64,000 nucleotides of DNA, taken from the NCBI GenBank assembly GCA_010909165.1, contig MU008219.1, positions 62,001-126,000 on the forward strand, in the 5' to 3' direction. Every line of letters starts with the position of its first letter. Positions within the stretch are counted from its first letter, which is position 1. The notes beneath the pieces are model-generated. The model made no database searches, was not told where the DNA came from, and saw nothing but the letters and a program-made list of their open reading frames with translations. Positions 1 to 10,384 of the stretch are shown in pieces. This stretch comes from Anthoceros angustus (taxonomy: Eukaryota; Streptophyta; Anthocerotopsida; Anthocerotales; Anthocerotaceae). The position numbers were made by a program, and so were the translations under genes.

Positions 1-2127
1 TGGGCTCAATACGTTGAATCTCGAGCACTTTCTGTAAACCAAGGTGACGCAAATAATATACTATATCAAACTGCATATGCGATATTGAGCTACAAATTTG
101 GCGATGCGTTTGCTATAGCAAATCTTTGGATTCTAGCTTACCCGAGAGGTCGAACAAACACTGTGCAAAAACTTACTTCTCTTTCAACTGTTCAAACAGT
201 AGACCTTATGGATTACATTACATACATGACAACCACTGGTGCTAAGATATATTTTGAAGATGTAATATGTCAAAGTAATGGATTGTTCATGACAAGATCA
301 GTTCGAGAAATTTTATATGGATACTACGATCCTTTGTTGGAAGGTTATTATGGAACTTTCAACAAACTTGCTTTTGTTGGGGCAATAAATAATTTTGCTC
401 AACTCACCAATCCACCAAGTGATTTCATAGAATCACAAGCATTTACAGGTTTCAAAACAGGCAAGGGAAATATCAATGAAATGTTTAATATTGTTCAACA
501 AGGAACAAATATGGGACTAAGAGCCCCTCCTGTAAATAAAAATGTCATACAATGGGAACATGGTGTTGTACAAGTTTCAGGGTCATCTGGTGCTTTTTTC
601 GGACCGGGAGTAGTTAAGAAAGGAAAATCACAAGTGATGTGGATGGACTTGCTAAATCGCCATATAAAATTTGATTACGTTGGAGAATATACTTTTCAGA
701 ACTTAGAAATCTACAAATATCATATGAGTGATTCTTCCTTAGAAGCATGTGAGAAAATACCTTTAGAGTAAGGAAATTTACTGTAACAATAACAAGTGTA
801 TAAGTTTTTGCTAGAAAAATTCTTCACTAACTCTAAAGCTATGGTAAACTGGTTGTGTGATAAGCAGAAATATTGACAAAGAGGGACCATGCCTATATCC
901 TCAATATTACACCGGAGTATTCAACTTAACTAGATTTTCTAGCTTATTTTATTTGACACTTCCCCATTTCCTTCGTACTGAACCTCAAGTGAAACATACA
1001 TTGGGACTCACAGGAGATGAGATGTCCACTGAAAGTTATTGGGATGTGACGTTAGAAATCGAGCCTTTCTGGGGTGCAACAATCAATGTCTCATTCATGT
1101 TTCAAAACATCGTTCCGTTACAAAGAACGGATGTGTTACGGCCAAATTTATGGTTGAATGTTAGTTCAAGTTTGTTCCCTAACATAATATGGCTTCCAAC
1201 AAATATTATATCCACACAGGTATATACATCCTATACAAAGAATATTATAATATTTTTAATTCATAAACTAGAATATGAGATACCTTTTCCATCTTTAATA
1301 GATACAATTATATCATAGATAACACCAAATACAACATTATTACATACTCTATGGATTAGCAAGCTTTTTGTTTATGGAGTCATTTTCATTTTAGTGGATG
1401 TAATTCCATTTTTGTCGATGGGCTGCATATTATGTGGTATTCATTTCATGTGGAAAAAAAGACGGTTTACCTGCTATGAAAAGGTATATGCATGAGTTTG
1501 ATTTGGAGTGTGAGTACTTGTTTGGTTTTTGAGTCGTTCATATGAAACATTTCAATTTTTCCTCAGAAAGAAGACAAATTACATCATGATATTTTGGTTG
1601 CTAGAATAATTGATCCTATCGAGTTGCAAATTAAACAACGTACTTGGGCAAGAGTAACACCATCGTTTGAGGAGATGATGACAATCTTAGATAATTTGAA
1701 CGCATTGGAAACAATTGAAGAAGAAAATCCTCCAAATGAGGAATCAAAACATCCAGAATTGTCAATATTTTCAGCTGAACCTGAGGTACCAATTGCAGGA
1801 CCTACTATTGCAGAAGAAACACCCATACCCACCATACAAGAGGGAACACTCATCTCAACTCCATTTGTCATTGGGAAAGAGGAAACACTCACCTTAATGG
1901 AGGAACATGGTTCTTCCTCTATGGTACCAACAGAACGAAGAAAGCTATCAATTCTAGTGGAGGAGGAACAAGAACCTCTTCTAAAGTTGCGAAGTCCGTG
2001 CGCCTTGCCTAGAGCTTCAACATTGGATGAAGTTTCTTACATTCATGAAAGGGCCTCCACTTTGTCGATGGGCTGCATATTATGTGGTATTCATTTCATG
2101 TGGAAAAAAGACGGTTTACTGCTATGA
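1..2127 (+). CDS. CD36/scavenger receptor class B family protein, 3' part of gene
   Basis: Exons 1-767, 868-1219, 1364-1483 and 1567-2127 join in frame with GT-AG borders (intron phases 2, 0, 0). The gene runs in from the left, so the N-terminal transmembrane helix is outside the window. The first exon carries the family-like block RSVREILYGYYDPLL. The second carries LPHFL, then a P.V...GL stretch, then an IEPFWGATINV stretch, matching the order of the late CD36 ectodomain. The third exon encodes a hydrophobic helix (VIFILVDVIPFLSMG and onward) followed by basic WKKRR, fitting the C-terminal anchor. The last exon is an acidic, Pro/Glu-rich cytosolic tail. Known family members are two-pass glycoproteins that bind lipids or lipoproteins at plasma or lysosomal membranes. 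The role here is not shown. The tail is altered by a tandem duplication and read-through stops at 2127. The DNA is AT-richer than most of the window. Confidence 0.8.
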
Positions 2128-2713
2128 AAAGGTATATGCATGAGTTTGATTTGGAGTGTGAGTACTTGTTTGGTTTTTGAGTCGTTCATATGAAACATTT
2201 CAATTTTTCCTCGTAAAGAAGACAAATTACATCATGATATTTTGGTTGCTAGAATAATTGATCCTATCGAGTTGCAAATTAAACAACGTACTTGGGCAAG
2301 AGTAACACCATCGTTTGAGGAGATGATGACAATCTTAGATAATTTGAACGCATTGGAAACAATTGAAGAAGAAAATCCTCCAAATGAGGAATCAAAACAT
2401 CCAGAATTGTCAATATTTTCAGCTGAACCTGAGGTACCAATTGCAGGACCTACTATTGCAGAAGAAACACCCATACCCACCATACAAGAGGGAACACTCA
2501 TCTCAACTCCATTTGTCATTGGGAAAGAGGAAACACTCACCTTAATGGAGGAACATGGTTCTTCCTCTATGGTACCAACAGAACGAAGAAAGCTATCAAT
2601 TCTAGTGGAGGAGGAACAAGAACCTCTTCTAAAGTTGCGAAGTCCGCGAAGTGCAGTCTTGCCTAGAGCTTCAACATTGGATGAAGTTTCTTCTGTTCAT
2701 GAAAGGGCCTCCA
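1411..2713. repeat. 650-bp tandem duplication over the CD36-like transmembrane and tail exons
   Basis: Unit 1 is about 1411-2060 and unit 2 about 2061-2713, nearly identical. The junction falls on TTTGTC, which is present both at the start of the unit and just after its native end (about 2715), so a 6-base microhomology explains the event. Unit 2 has lost one A of a run after the transmembrane stretch and one C in ACCTGC, which shift its frame. The splice acceptor CTCAG of unit 1 (1562-1566) reads CTCGT in unit 2. Confidence 0.9.
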
Positions 2714-3012
2714 GCTTTGTCATTGAGGATCACCATAGGCATTCATTACTACAAACAAGAAATAGTCGGCATGCCAAAACGTCTAGAATAGATATTCCAG
2801 AAGCATTTGTAGAAGCCACTGTACAAGCAGAAGTCTCCATCGCGGACCCAAGTATATCAAGTGGCTCTCAACAGCCAACTAATGCAGAAATTGAAAGAGA
2901 TGCAGTAATAAAATCACCTCAACCTTTGTTTCGGCAGAGTTCTCAAAAGGATAACTTTGCTGATGAAAAGCACGAGAGCAGTCTTGGACCTGTTTGGATT
3001 GATGACATTTAG
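2242..3012 (+). pseudogene. Second copy of the CD36-like tail exon, with the native C-terminus
   Basis: This open frame repeats the acidic tail of the first unit and then continues into sequence found only here (FVIEDHHRHSLLQTRNS and onward) to a stop at 3010-3012. It is probably the original last exon before duplication. As written it cannot be joined to the upstream gene, because its acceptor AG is changed to GT and the preceding duplicated transmembrane exon is frameshifted. If these changes are sequence errors, it is the functional 3' end. I cannot decide between the two from sequence alone. Confidence 0.6.
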
Positions 3013-3018
3013 AGCTAG

Positions 3019-3042
3019 CACAAGTGCGGAAGCGCACTTGTG
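3019..3042 (+). other. Perfect 10-bp stem-loop after the CD36-like tail stop codon
   Basis: CACAAGTGCG (3019-3028) and CGCACTTGTG (3033-3042) pair perfectly around a GAAG loop, six bases after the stop codon of the last tail exon. It could be a 3' UTR structure. A chance palindrome is not excluded. Confidence 0.45.
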
Positions 3043-5840
3043 TCGTACAATAATGCATGGTAGTGCTGGTGTGGAAGATGGATTTGGAATCTCACTTTTT
3101 AGAATTTTTGAGATTACATAGTGCTCGTGTGCAAACCGAGCGAATAGATTGGAATCTCAATGCACTAGGGAGTTTGAGATGACACCGGTACTCCTCTAGA
3201 AAAACCAGCCAGTGTTCTTTTTGCTTTTTTTTGATGATGCAGGACCAATGAGGTAAAAGAGGTTGCCAGATGCAAAAGTGGATCTCAGTGTGTTCATAGG
3301 TGCGTACAGGGCCTGGCCTGGACCGATTGCGGTTCTCCAAAGCAAAAGCCAAGTGCTGTGTGGACCATCCGAAAGGTGGGACTTCACAGTGCCCGGTGAG
3401 CCTGTGGGCGGGCGCTGTGTGAAGTGGTCACTCGTGCACCGCAGCCCATAGCTATGGAGTGATGAAGGAGCTGTTGGGTACAGTTGGGGTGAAGTTCTTT
3501 GAAGCTGTGGAACAGGTAACAGCCTGAAACAGGTCGCCGATTGAATGTTACCAGCAGGGCGAGTGTGGGGAAGTGAGTGAAGCTTGTACCCGGCACCGAC
3601 ACCGACACCGACAACGCCACCTGCTTTTTGTCTTTGATGCGTGGCGAGCAGAGGAAGGAATTATTTCAAATGTTGCCAGCTTGCTTGCTGAAGGCCCGTG
3701 AGCTGGCTGGGAGCCGCATTTGGTTACCATTGCTGTAATGCGTATCAGGCGAGGATTGGAAGCATAGCCAGAAGCTGTGAGGCAGATCCGGAGCATAATC
3801 CAGCTTTGGAACAAGTTTCCAGGCACGACTGGATAAGAGGGAGCGTGGATCGGCTGTGGCTTCTTTCAGTCCGCCATGGCCGGATTAGCAAGGCAGCGGG
3901 CCCGGGAGACGGAATTAGCAGCTGCAGGTCTACATTGATTCCGTCGGATCCTCGCTTGTTTCGCTAGTTGAAGAGAGGCGTGATGGAGTAAGATGAGGAG
4001 AAGGGAGCATGGAATGGTGGCGCGACGGGCACCGTCCATCCCGAAAGGGGATCCTACTGGCCGACCTCTGCTGCTCCTTGACGGAAAGGATTCCCGACAC
4101 CAACGGCTGTTTCTGCTGCTGCTGCATGGGCCACCTGCGCCACGTTGCACACTCGGGAGTCCGGATTCCCGCTGACTCGACTCAAGGGCCGGGGCTCGGA
4201 GGCGAGACGCGAGACCCGGTGGGGTAGCAGCCTGCAAAGGGCCTGCAAATTGCAGGCCCTTGTCCAGTTCGGCCTGACGGGGGCCTGTCCTGCTTGTCCG
4301 CTGCAACGGCAACTGCGAGGTCGACAAACATGGCTTGGAGGGTTGTGTGCAAGGGGTGTTTTTAGAGGATTGTGTGAAACAGTGAGTCTGCTGCTGGCTT
4401 GTCAGACGGTCAGATGCTAGATTGGATCCAGAGAAGTGTATCAAGTATCTTCATGCCACATCCAACTGCCTTGCCAAGTTGTCAGTGGCTTCGGTTTCTC
4501 ATCAGAAGCCTCTCGGATGCTTGGACAGAATTTGGTCCCAGTAGTGGCCCAGCAGGCTCCTGCTGGCCATGCCCACCATTTGCTGCTCCTGCTCCTGCAG
4601 CTGCACCCGTGCGATCATGATATCTGGCACGGGTCTCACAGCCACGCTCTCTCTCTGGACCGAGCTTTCCTGTTTCTCCCTTAAAAATTATGCTGTCAGA
4701 GCTTGGCGTGTCCAGTGTGCATGCTGCATCTCCATGCTTGCTTGCCCAGCCCAGCCCAGCCCAGCCCGCTCATGATTCATGACCATGAATGTGCCACTGC
4801 CATTGCACTCACATGCACATCAACATAATCCATGCCAACTTCACATGCTCCTCTGACCTCGATGGAGCAGCCCAGCTTGTGGTTGGAACTTGGAATGGCG
4901 ATGGCTGTGGCCAACGCAAGATACTGTTTGTAGGAAATGTTGGCCCTTGCTTATGGCATCCATGTGAGCTCCACGGCGGATGGCAAGCATCATAAAGCCG
5001 TCCAACGTTCCTCGGAAACTCCACGGGCCCACAGGGTGGAGGGGAGTCAACTCATTGGCGTTGCTCATGTGGGTGGATCTGCCGTGTGTCATGATACATA
5101 CACACCCGGCTGCCTGCGCAGAGTGACAGGTTGTTGCCTGTCATGTCTGTCGCTTGTTGCAGACAAGCCAAGCACGTTCCGCAAGCTGGTGCTGCAGGTA
5201 GGCATTGAAAAGGGCCCTTGTTGGAACTCTGCCTTCACAACACCAGTGCTTTCACATGTTACTCGGTGGGTTGTGAAAGCCGCAAATTGAATGTCCATTT
5301 AGGTGGAGAGGGTGAATGACAGGCCAGCCTCGGATGCCGTCATAGGTGCAAGCTTTTCAGGCCTCCTTGCGTCCCAGGGGGGCCGCTGCCCGACCCCGGG
5401 GGCCACCCAGGCAGTAAAGTCAGGTGGGATGCTGCATCTCCTGTCAATAACGCTGGTTGCCACCTGTACTAGGCCTGTTCGTCTTCATACATAGATTATA
5501 CGACGCTTGATTCCTTTGTGGTTTCAGGGGACAGACTAGTGCGGCAATCGTTGCTTGGGGAAGCCCAAGTAGCGACTGGAATGTCCCTTTGCCTTGCGAG
5601 CCATTCATAGAATACTCACCGAACTTTGCATACATACTTTCTCTTGCCGCAAGTGAGAATGTGCAGATATTCTTCATTTTCTATGTGAATACTACCATCC
5701 GCAAGCTCTTGTCACACATGGATACCTTCTATTGTTGCTTGTGCGGCAAAGGGTGTGTTGAGGTGAACGATCCTGTGGAAGACAAGTTCTTGAGAGCAAA
5801 TTGGCTAGTAACATAGACTTTCACCACGTATAGAAAATCC
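3043..5840. other. Gene-free interval with simple repeats
   Basis: I see no coding sequence with recognisable protein content. The interval is GC-richer than the preceding gene. It contains a short CCGACA-type repeat (about 3595-3615), one copy of a dispersed repeat (3630-3972) and a CAGCC run (about 4747-4770). Near 5600-5660 is a stretch resembling 25570-25615, downstream of a topoisomerase C-terminal fragment. Open frames here lack splice-consistent extension and known motifs. Confidence 0.6.
3630..3972. repeat. Dispersed repeat, copy 1 (pair of 15171-15566)
   Basis: From TTTGATGCGTGGCGAGCAG to the GCTAGTTGAA end, this is collinear with 15171-15566. The second copy carries small extra segments (for example near 15285-15330 and 15425-15440). 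There is no coding capacity and no visible terminal repeats, so the class is unknown. Confidence 0.75.
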
Positions 5841-5841
5841 T

Positions 5842-6408
5842 TCAGACTATTAGGTGAAGTGCCGCAGGAAGGAAGTAGGTATATGCGTTTGAAGAAGGAT
5901 GGAAAAAGAAGTGATATGCATTGTGTCGAAGAATGGAAAATACCTGGTGTCGAAGGATGGGCTCCTGGCCCAAGCTCCGCTGCGAATACCTGCTATCATG
6001 GCATTCCACGCCCTTTGGACCAATTGGATCTTGCAAGCTGCCACGATTTGAGTACATCCCTAACGAACATTTGACCATGGAGGGATCCGCCTGATGCTCT
6101 TGTTCTCTCATTTGCACATGAAGCTCCTTCCCATCCTCTGAAGCTGGGGTACCCACACTTGCACATGCCTGGAGGTGGCACACAAATGTTACGAACTCTG
6201 GTATAGCGATGCCCTCCTCTTGCATTACACTGTAAAGACGAAGGGCTTTCTGGCCAATGCCTTATACCATGCTGTTGCAGTCAGCACATATTGGCGAAGT
6301 CCAGGAAACACTCTTCGAGCAGCTTCCAAGCTGCCATAATTTGAAGAGATCAGCTTGATGTGCTCGTTCAATAATTAGTACACAAACCTGCTTCCCCGTC
6401 TCCACAGG
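5842..6408 (-). pseudogene. PPR protein gene fragment (broken)
   Basis: Minus-strand translation gives plant PPR-like segments, for example a MQEEGIAIPEFVTF...LQACASVGTPA stretch, then ELHVQ, then LGMYSNRGSL. These resemble the A..CA..G....G...H and MY...G.L elements of P/PLS PPR arrays, but frames are interrupted within 150 residues. The same piece in better condition lies at 16013-16860. The fragment abuts the topoisomerase relic at about 6409. Confidence 0.6.
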
Positions 6409-7198
6409 AACTGCAGATGCAAACACTCTTGTTCTTGCATCTGATCCTGACAGAGAGGGTGAGGCCATAGCGTGGCATGTGCTAGACATGCTGAAGATGG
6501 ACGGAGCACTGGAAAGTGACCAGGTAGTTAAGAAGGTTGTCTTTCATGAGATAACGAAAACAGCAGTTGTTCAGGCCATGGAGTCACCGCGAGTGATCAG
6601 TGATAGTCTTGTAAATGCTTATCTTGCCAGGAGAGCACTAGACTACCTCATTGGTTCTGTGAAGGAAGCTTCCTGGAAGTAGTCTGCTGGCCGTGTGCAG
6701 TCTGTTGTCCAAATGGCTTAGGCCAAATGGACACACATTTATAAGAACGTCGAGATTAAGCATCCTGAGCTTAGATCGGTACTTAGATGGGGTGCCTAAA
6801 GGGAGTGGATGCCCTTGGTGCAAGTAGCTTAGGCACACCATGGTACATGGTTGTTAAGTACAAGTCCCAGGACGGAAATCCGTCCTTAGTGGAATTCAAT
6901 AAAATTCTTCCTCTTCTTCGGATGATTTGCGAACGCGAGACTGAAATTGAGTCCTTCAACTCCCAGGAGTATTGGTCAGTAGAGGCACAGGTTTCCTCTT
7001 CAAGACCGCCCATCGAGCAACACAACGCTCGATACCTAGCACGGCTTACTCATTGCATGGGTGCAAAGCTTGGGCAGTTTAGTTTAATAGCGGAGACAGC
7101 AGCAGCTGCGGCTAAAACGGTAGCCGAGTCTAAGTTGTCAGTAGCAGCTATCGAAAACAGCATGTCAAAACAAAGTCCTCCTGCTCCATACCTCAGAT
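6409..7198 (+). pseudogene. Topoisomerase I exon-2 relic with an insertion
   Basis: This copies exon 2 of the intact topoisomerase gene (17794-18445), starting with a remnant of its acceptor (AACTGCAG). The [14 protein letters not shown] motif is kept. Frame is lost after YLIGS and about 190 bp are inserted at roughly 6711-6902. Matching sequence resumes at [14 protein letters not shown] and continues to PPAPY, where it is joined directly to an RPL18A exon. No catalytic tyrosine exon follows, so it cannot encode an enzyme. Confidence 0.85.
6711..6902. mobile_element. About 190-bp insertion in the topoisomerase relic
   Basis: Comparison with the intact exon, where CAGTCTGTTG runs straight into CTCTTCGGATG, shows extra DNA beginning near TCCAAATGGC and ending near AAAATTCTTC. 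A short CTTC-type duplication may flank the right side. There is no coding capacity. The size fits a SINE or other small non-autonomous element, but I see no diagnostic ends. Confidence 0.45.
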
Positions 7199-7862
7199 TC
7201 ACCAATACCAGGTGGTAGGGCGCGCACTGCCCTCCCCTACCAATGAGCAGCCGAAGATTTGCCGAACGAAGCTCTGGGTCACGAACGAAGTTCGTGCAAA
7301 AGTCCAAGTTTTGGTAAGCAGTTTGTGGGAGCTTTGCCGGTTGTTCATCTGAGGGGGATTAGCCCATAGGGATGCTCGCCGGTTTCTGATCAGATACTTC
7401 TTGAGGAAGCTGAAGAAGTCGCATGGACAGGTCCTTGCGAGTAACGAGTTAATAAGGGTTTCCTTACCATGCACTGTGGTTGCTTCTGGTTTTGTGCTGC
7501 AGGCTTGCTAGGTTTGGTGGCATGAGTTGATCGTACTGTTGGATGTGTAGATTTTTGAGAAGAAGCCGACCACTGTCAAGAATTTTTGCAACTGGGTTAG
7601 GTCTCAAAGTCGCACAGGTTCCCATAACATGTGCAAGTAGTACAGGGACACCACCATGAACGGTGCTGTGGAGCAGATGGACGATGAGATGGCTTTTCGG
7701 CACAGCGTTCGTTTTCCCTGCATTCCGATCACCAAGACTGCCACTGTTCCTGTTGTCCTGTGCAAGCGTGAGAACACGAAGCAGTTTCACAATGGAACCA
7801 TCAGGTTCCCTCTGACATACCGGAAGAACAGGCCACCTACCAGAAAGTTGAAGACTAGTTCC
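7195..7862 (+). pseudogene. RPL18A pseudogene (exons 2-4, frameshifted)
   Basis: This is homologous to the intact RPL18A genes at 23483-24359 and 29170-30047. Exon 2 keeps [19 protein letters not shown] (frame-adjusted) but has an extra A in GCAAAAGTCC. Exon 3 lacks a block between GAAGAAG and TCGCATGG and has lost its GT donor (AACGAGTT). Exon 4 has a lengthened T run after CAAGAA and missense changes (DEMAFRHSV). The copy ends within the C-terminal codons. At 7862 it joins a piece of topoisomerase intron. It is clearly non-functional. Confidence 0.85.
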
Positions 7863-8445
7863 ATTTCGCAGTGCAATTCGCTACGATAATTTGGTATGAA
7901 TACCTTGTCCTTTCATCTGGCCTTCTGTAATGTTAGAAACTCGCAATCTCTGCACTAATTCTGTACACTGTTTTGCAGATTGCGTGTTTCACCTCATGCT
8001 TGTATTTGGAAGGTGCTTTCAAGTTTTTGAGGCAAGAGAGAGGCCTTAAGGTACTGCCCACATGTACCATTGTAGAGTTTGCAAACTGTTGCTGACTTGA
8101 GCGCTTGTGACTCCACCTGATGCCGCTTGCTCTCTGCCTGCGAAAAATATTGTCAGCTCATAGGCTGAGGCTTGGTTGCATCTAGCCTTGTGTTATGCTA
8201 GAAACTCGGACTCTGTGCACTAACTCTTTACACTGCTCTACAGATTGCGTGTTTCACCTCAAGCTTGTGTTTGCAAGGTGCTTCCAAGTCTATAAGGCAG
8301 CCCTCAAAGGCATAGCTAGGAGAGGTATGGGAGAAAGGCCTTGAGGTGCTGCCCATACATAGCATCGTAAAGTTTGCTCTGGTTGCTGCCTTGTGTGCTT
8401 GTGACTCCATGTCGTGACGCTGCTTACTGCCTGCCTGCAAAACGT
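7863..8445. repeat. Topoisomerase-intron scrap followed by a duplicated non-coding segment
   Basis: About 7856-7908 matches a topoisomerase intron at 21555-21607 (TTCCATTTCGCAGTGCAATT and onward). Then 7915-8150 and about 8165-8440 are diverged copies of each other, sharing TTGCGTGTTTCACCTCA, then GGCCTTNAGGTNCTGCCCA, then GCTTGTGACTCCA. I found no coding sequence. Confidence 0.65.
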
Positions 8446-9109
8446 TTTTTAGCTTTTTGTCTGGGACCTCGATTTCCATGCTGTATGTATTGTTTTGGAT
8501 GTGCCACAATAAGCGGCTTGCTTTAACAATATGTTGCATCCAGGTTTGGGAGGGACCAGGGACAACATGGCCTTTGTTCTTTGAAAGTATCCTTGTACCA
8601 AGCGGCACAAGGGGGCCATGGTGTTGTAAAAGTTGTTGACAAAATAGCATTGTGGCAGTTGGGCAACTGCACCGTAGCCAGTTGCTCCCACAAATTCACT
8701 GCTTTAGGCTAACCTCTTCAGAAGATGGAGAAGTCTTGGGTAACAATCCCTTGCCGAAAGGGATCCCTGCAGTTTTTTTATCGCTGGAATGGCAATTCCA
8801 ACAGTTGTGACAAGAAAGAGGAGAAAGAAAGGAACAATACAGAAGGACAGAGAATGTTTACGGAAAGAGATTGCAAGGGTCAAAGAAAGACGTTGGAGAC
8901 TTTGGATGGAGACTGTAGAAGACAAAGGAAAACTTTGGATGAAGGCTTCGAAGGCGACTTCTGATGAATGATTGTTGAAGAAGGTCGAGATTGTAGAAGA
9001 AGAAGAAGAAGAGATTGCAGATGGAGATTGTAGAAGACGAAGAAAAACTTTGGATAGAGGCTTTGCAGGCGGCTCCTGAAGACAGAGAACGACTATTGAA
9101 GGGGACTAT
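8446..9109. repeat. Non-coding DNA grading into GA-rich degenerate tandem repeats
   Basis: From about 8725 the plus strand is purine-rich, with diverged repeats around GATTGTAGAAGACNAAG and GAAAAACTTTGGAT. They would encode Lys/Glu-rich helices in any of three frames, which makes the short open frames here uninformative. Near 9096-9135 a 16-bp unit (TATTGAAGGGGAC) is repeated. The repeats lead into the inverted duplication. Confidence 0.5.
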
Positions 9110-9985
9110 TGAAGGGGACTATTGAAGGGGATTGCGGCAGACAAATAAAAAATTTTGAAGGAGGTTGCTGGTGACAAAGAAAAGCTCTTAAAGGTGACAA
9201 AGAAAAGATCTTAAAGAAGGCTGAGGAAGGTAAGCAGGATGTGCGAGAGTATATTAAGAAGCTGATTGTAGAGCTCTTGAAGGTAAAAATCAAGGTCAAC
9301 ATCTAAGGGATGTGGAACGGAAGACGCAGCAGTGAACATGGCAAATACGAAAGGGTTGAAAGATGACAGTGGACTAGGGGATTGATCATCCAACATATTA
9401 TTGATAAGCTATTTGACGTTCTCACATTTGGTAGAATGCTAGATTGTGTATATTTAAAGTATCATATATGATTAAAAGATCTGATTAAATCTATTTTAAA
9501 AGTTTGCATAGTCGGGTGTGTATTGCAGTTTATGGGATAATTCAAACAGTCGACTATGCAAACTTTTAAAGAAGGGTTTACACAGATCTTCTAATCTTAT
9601 GTGATGCTTTGAACACGCCTAATCTAGTATCCACCCGGATGTGGGGGATCGTCAAATGTCTTGTCAATGATATGTTGGGTCTCACATCCAGATACCATTG
9701 CTTGTACCCTAATTCACTCGTCTTCCTTCCCTTTTGTACTTGCTAAGTTCATTCTCGTTGTGATTTCCATCCACTATGAAGACTTCAACTGCTGCGTCTT
9801 TCATTCCATAGCCCTTGGATGTTAGCCTTGTTTTTCACCTTCAAGATTTTCGCAATCAGCCTTTTGATTTGCTCCCGTGCATCCTGCTTATATTTCTCAG
9901 CCTACTTCAAGGTGTCCTCAGCAGCATCCTTCAAAATTCTTTCATGTTTGCCGCAACCTCCTTCAACAACCTCACGGCTCTAGTA
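9110..9985. repeat. Long imperfect inverted duplication (arms about 400 nt, loop about 35 nt)
   Basis: The left arm (about 9110-9517) read forward matches the reverse complement of the right arm (about 9551-9985) along nearly its whole length. Anchors include AAAAGTTTGCATAGTCG / CGACTATGCAAACTTTT at the loop, CAACATATTATTG / CAATGATATGTTG, GACGCAGCAGT / ACTGCTGCGTC, and AAATTTTGAAGGA / TCCTTCAAAATTC at the outer part. Identity is imperfect, with small indels. A transcript would fold into a very long hairpin. There are no obvious terminal target duplications. Confidence 0.8.
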
Positions 9986-10384
9986 GTTCAGCTATCCCTC
10001 TGTGTGGGCTGTTGAACTAGAGTGAATCAATATCGATCGGCTGGGACAACGTTTGTGAATTTGGAGGGAACAGTGGTTCTTGAGTTCATCAGTGAGTGGC
10101 TGCATTGATGTGGGCGTCTTGTTTATCACCAGTCGCTCACATCGCACTCGAGACGAACAAGACGCACAATAAGACATCCCTGAAGGTGATGAGCCTTGGG
10201 ACCTAGTTCTAGTCCTAGATGTGCCCGCCATACAACGACCACATAGAGCACAGCCTCGGCGTAGCGGAAGGACAATTCTGACATTCTGAGACCCACAAGG
10301 CTCACAACATGGAGAATAGGACAGGTTGAAGATAAGGTCACGGGTGGAGTAGCCAGAGAGGCTGAAGGCACAAGCTTTGCAAGA

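Noticed and set aside
8725-8971. Lys/Glu-rich open frames as a LEA-like or coiled-coil gene
   Set aside because: All three frames give similar charged sequence because the DNA is a GA-rich degenerate repeat. There is no consistent start or exon structure.
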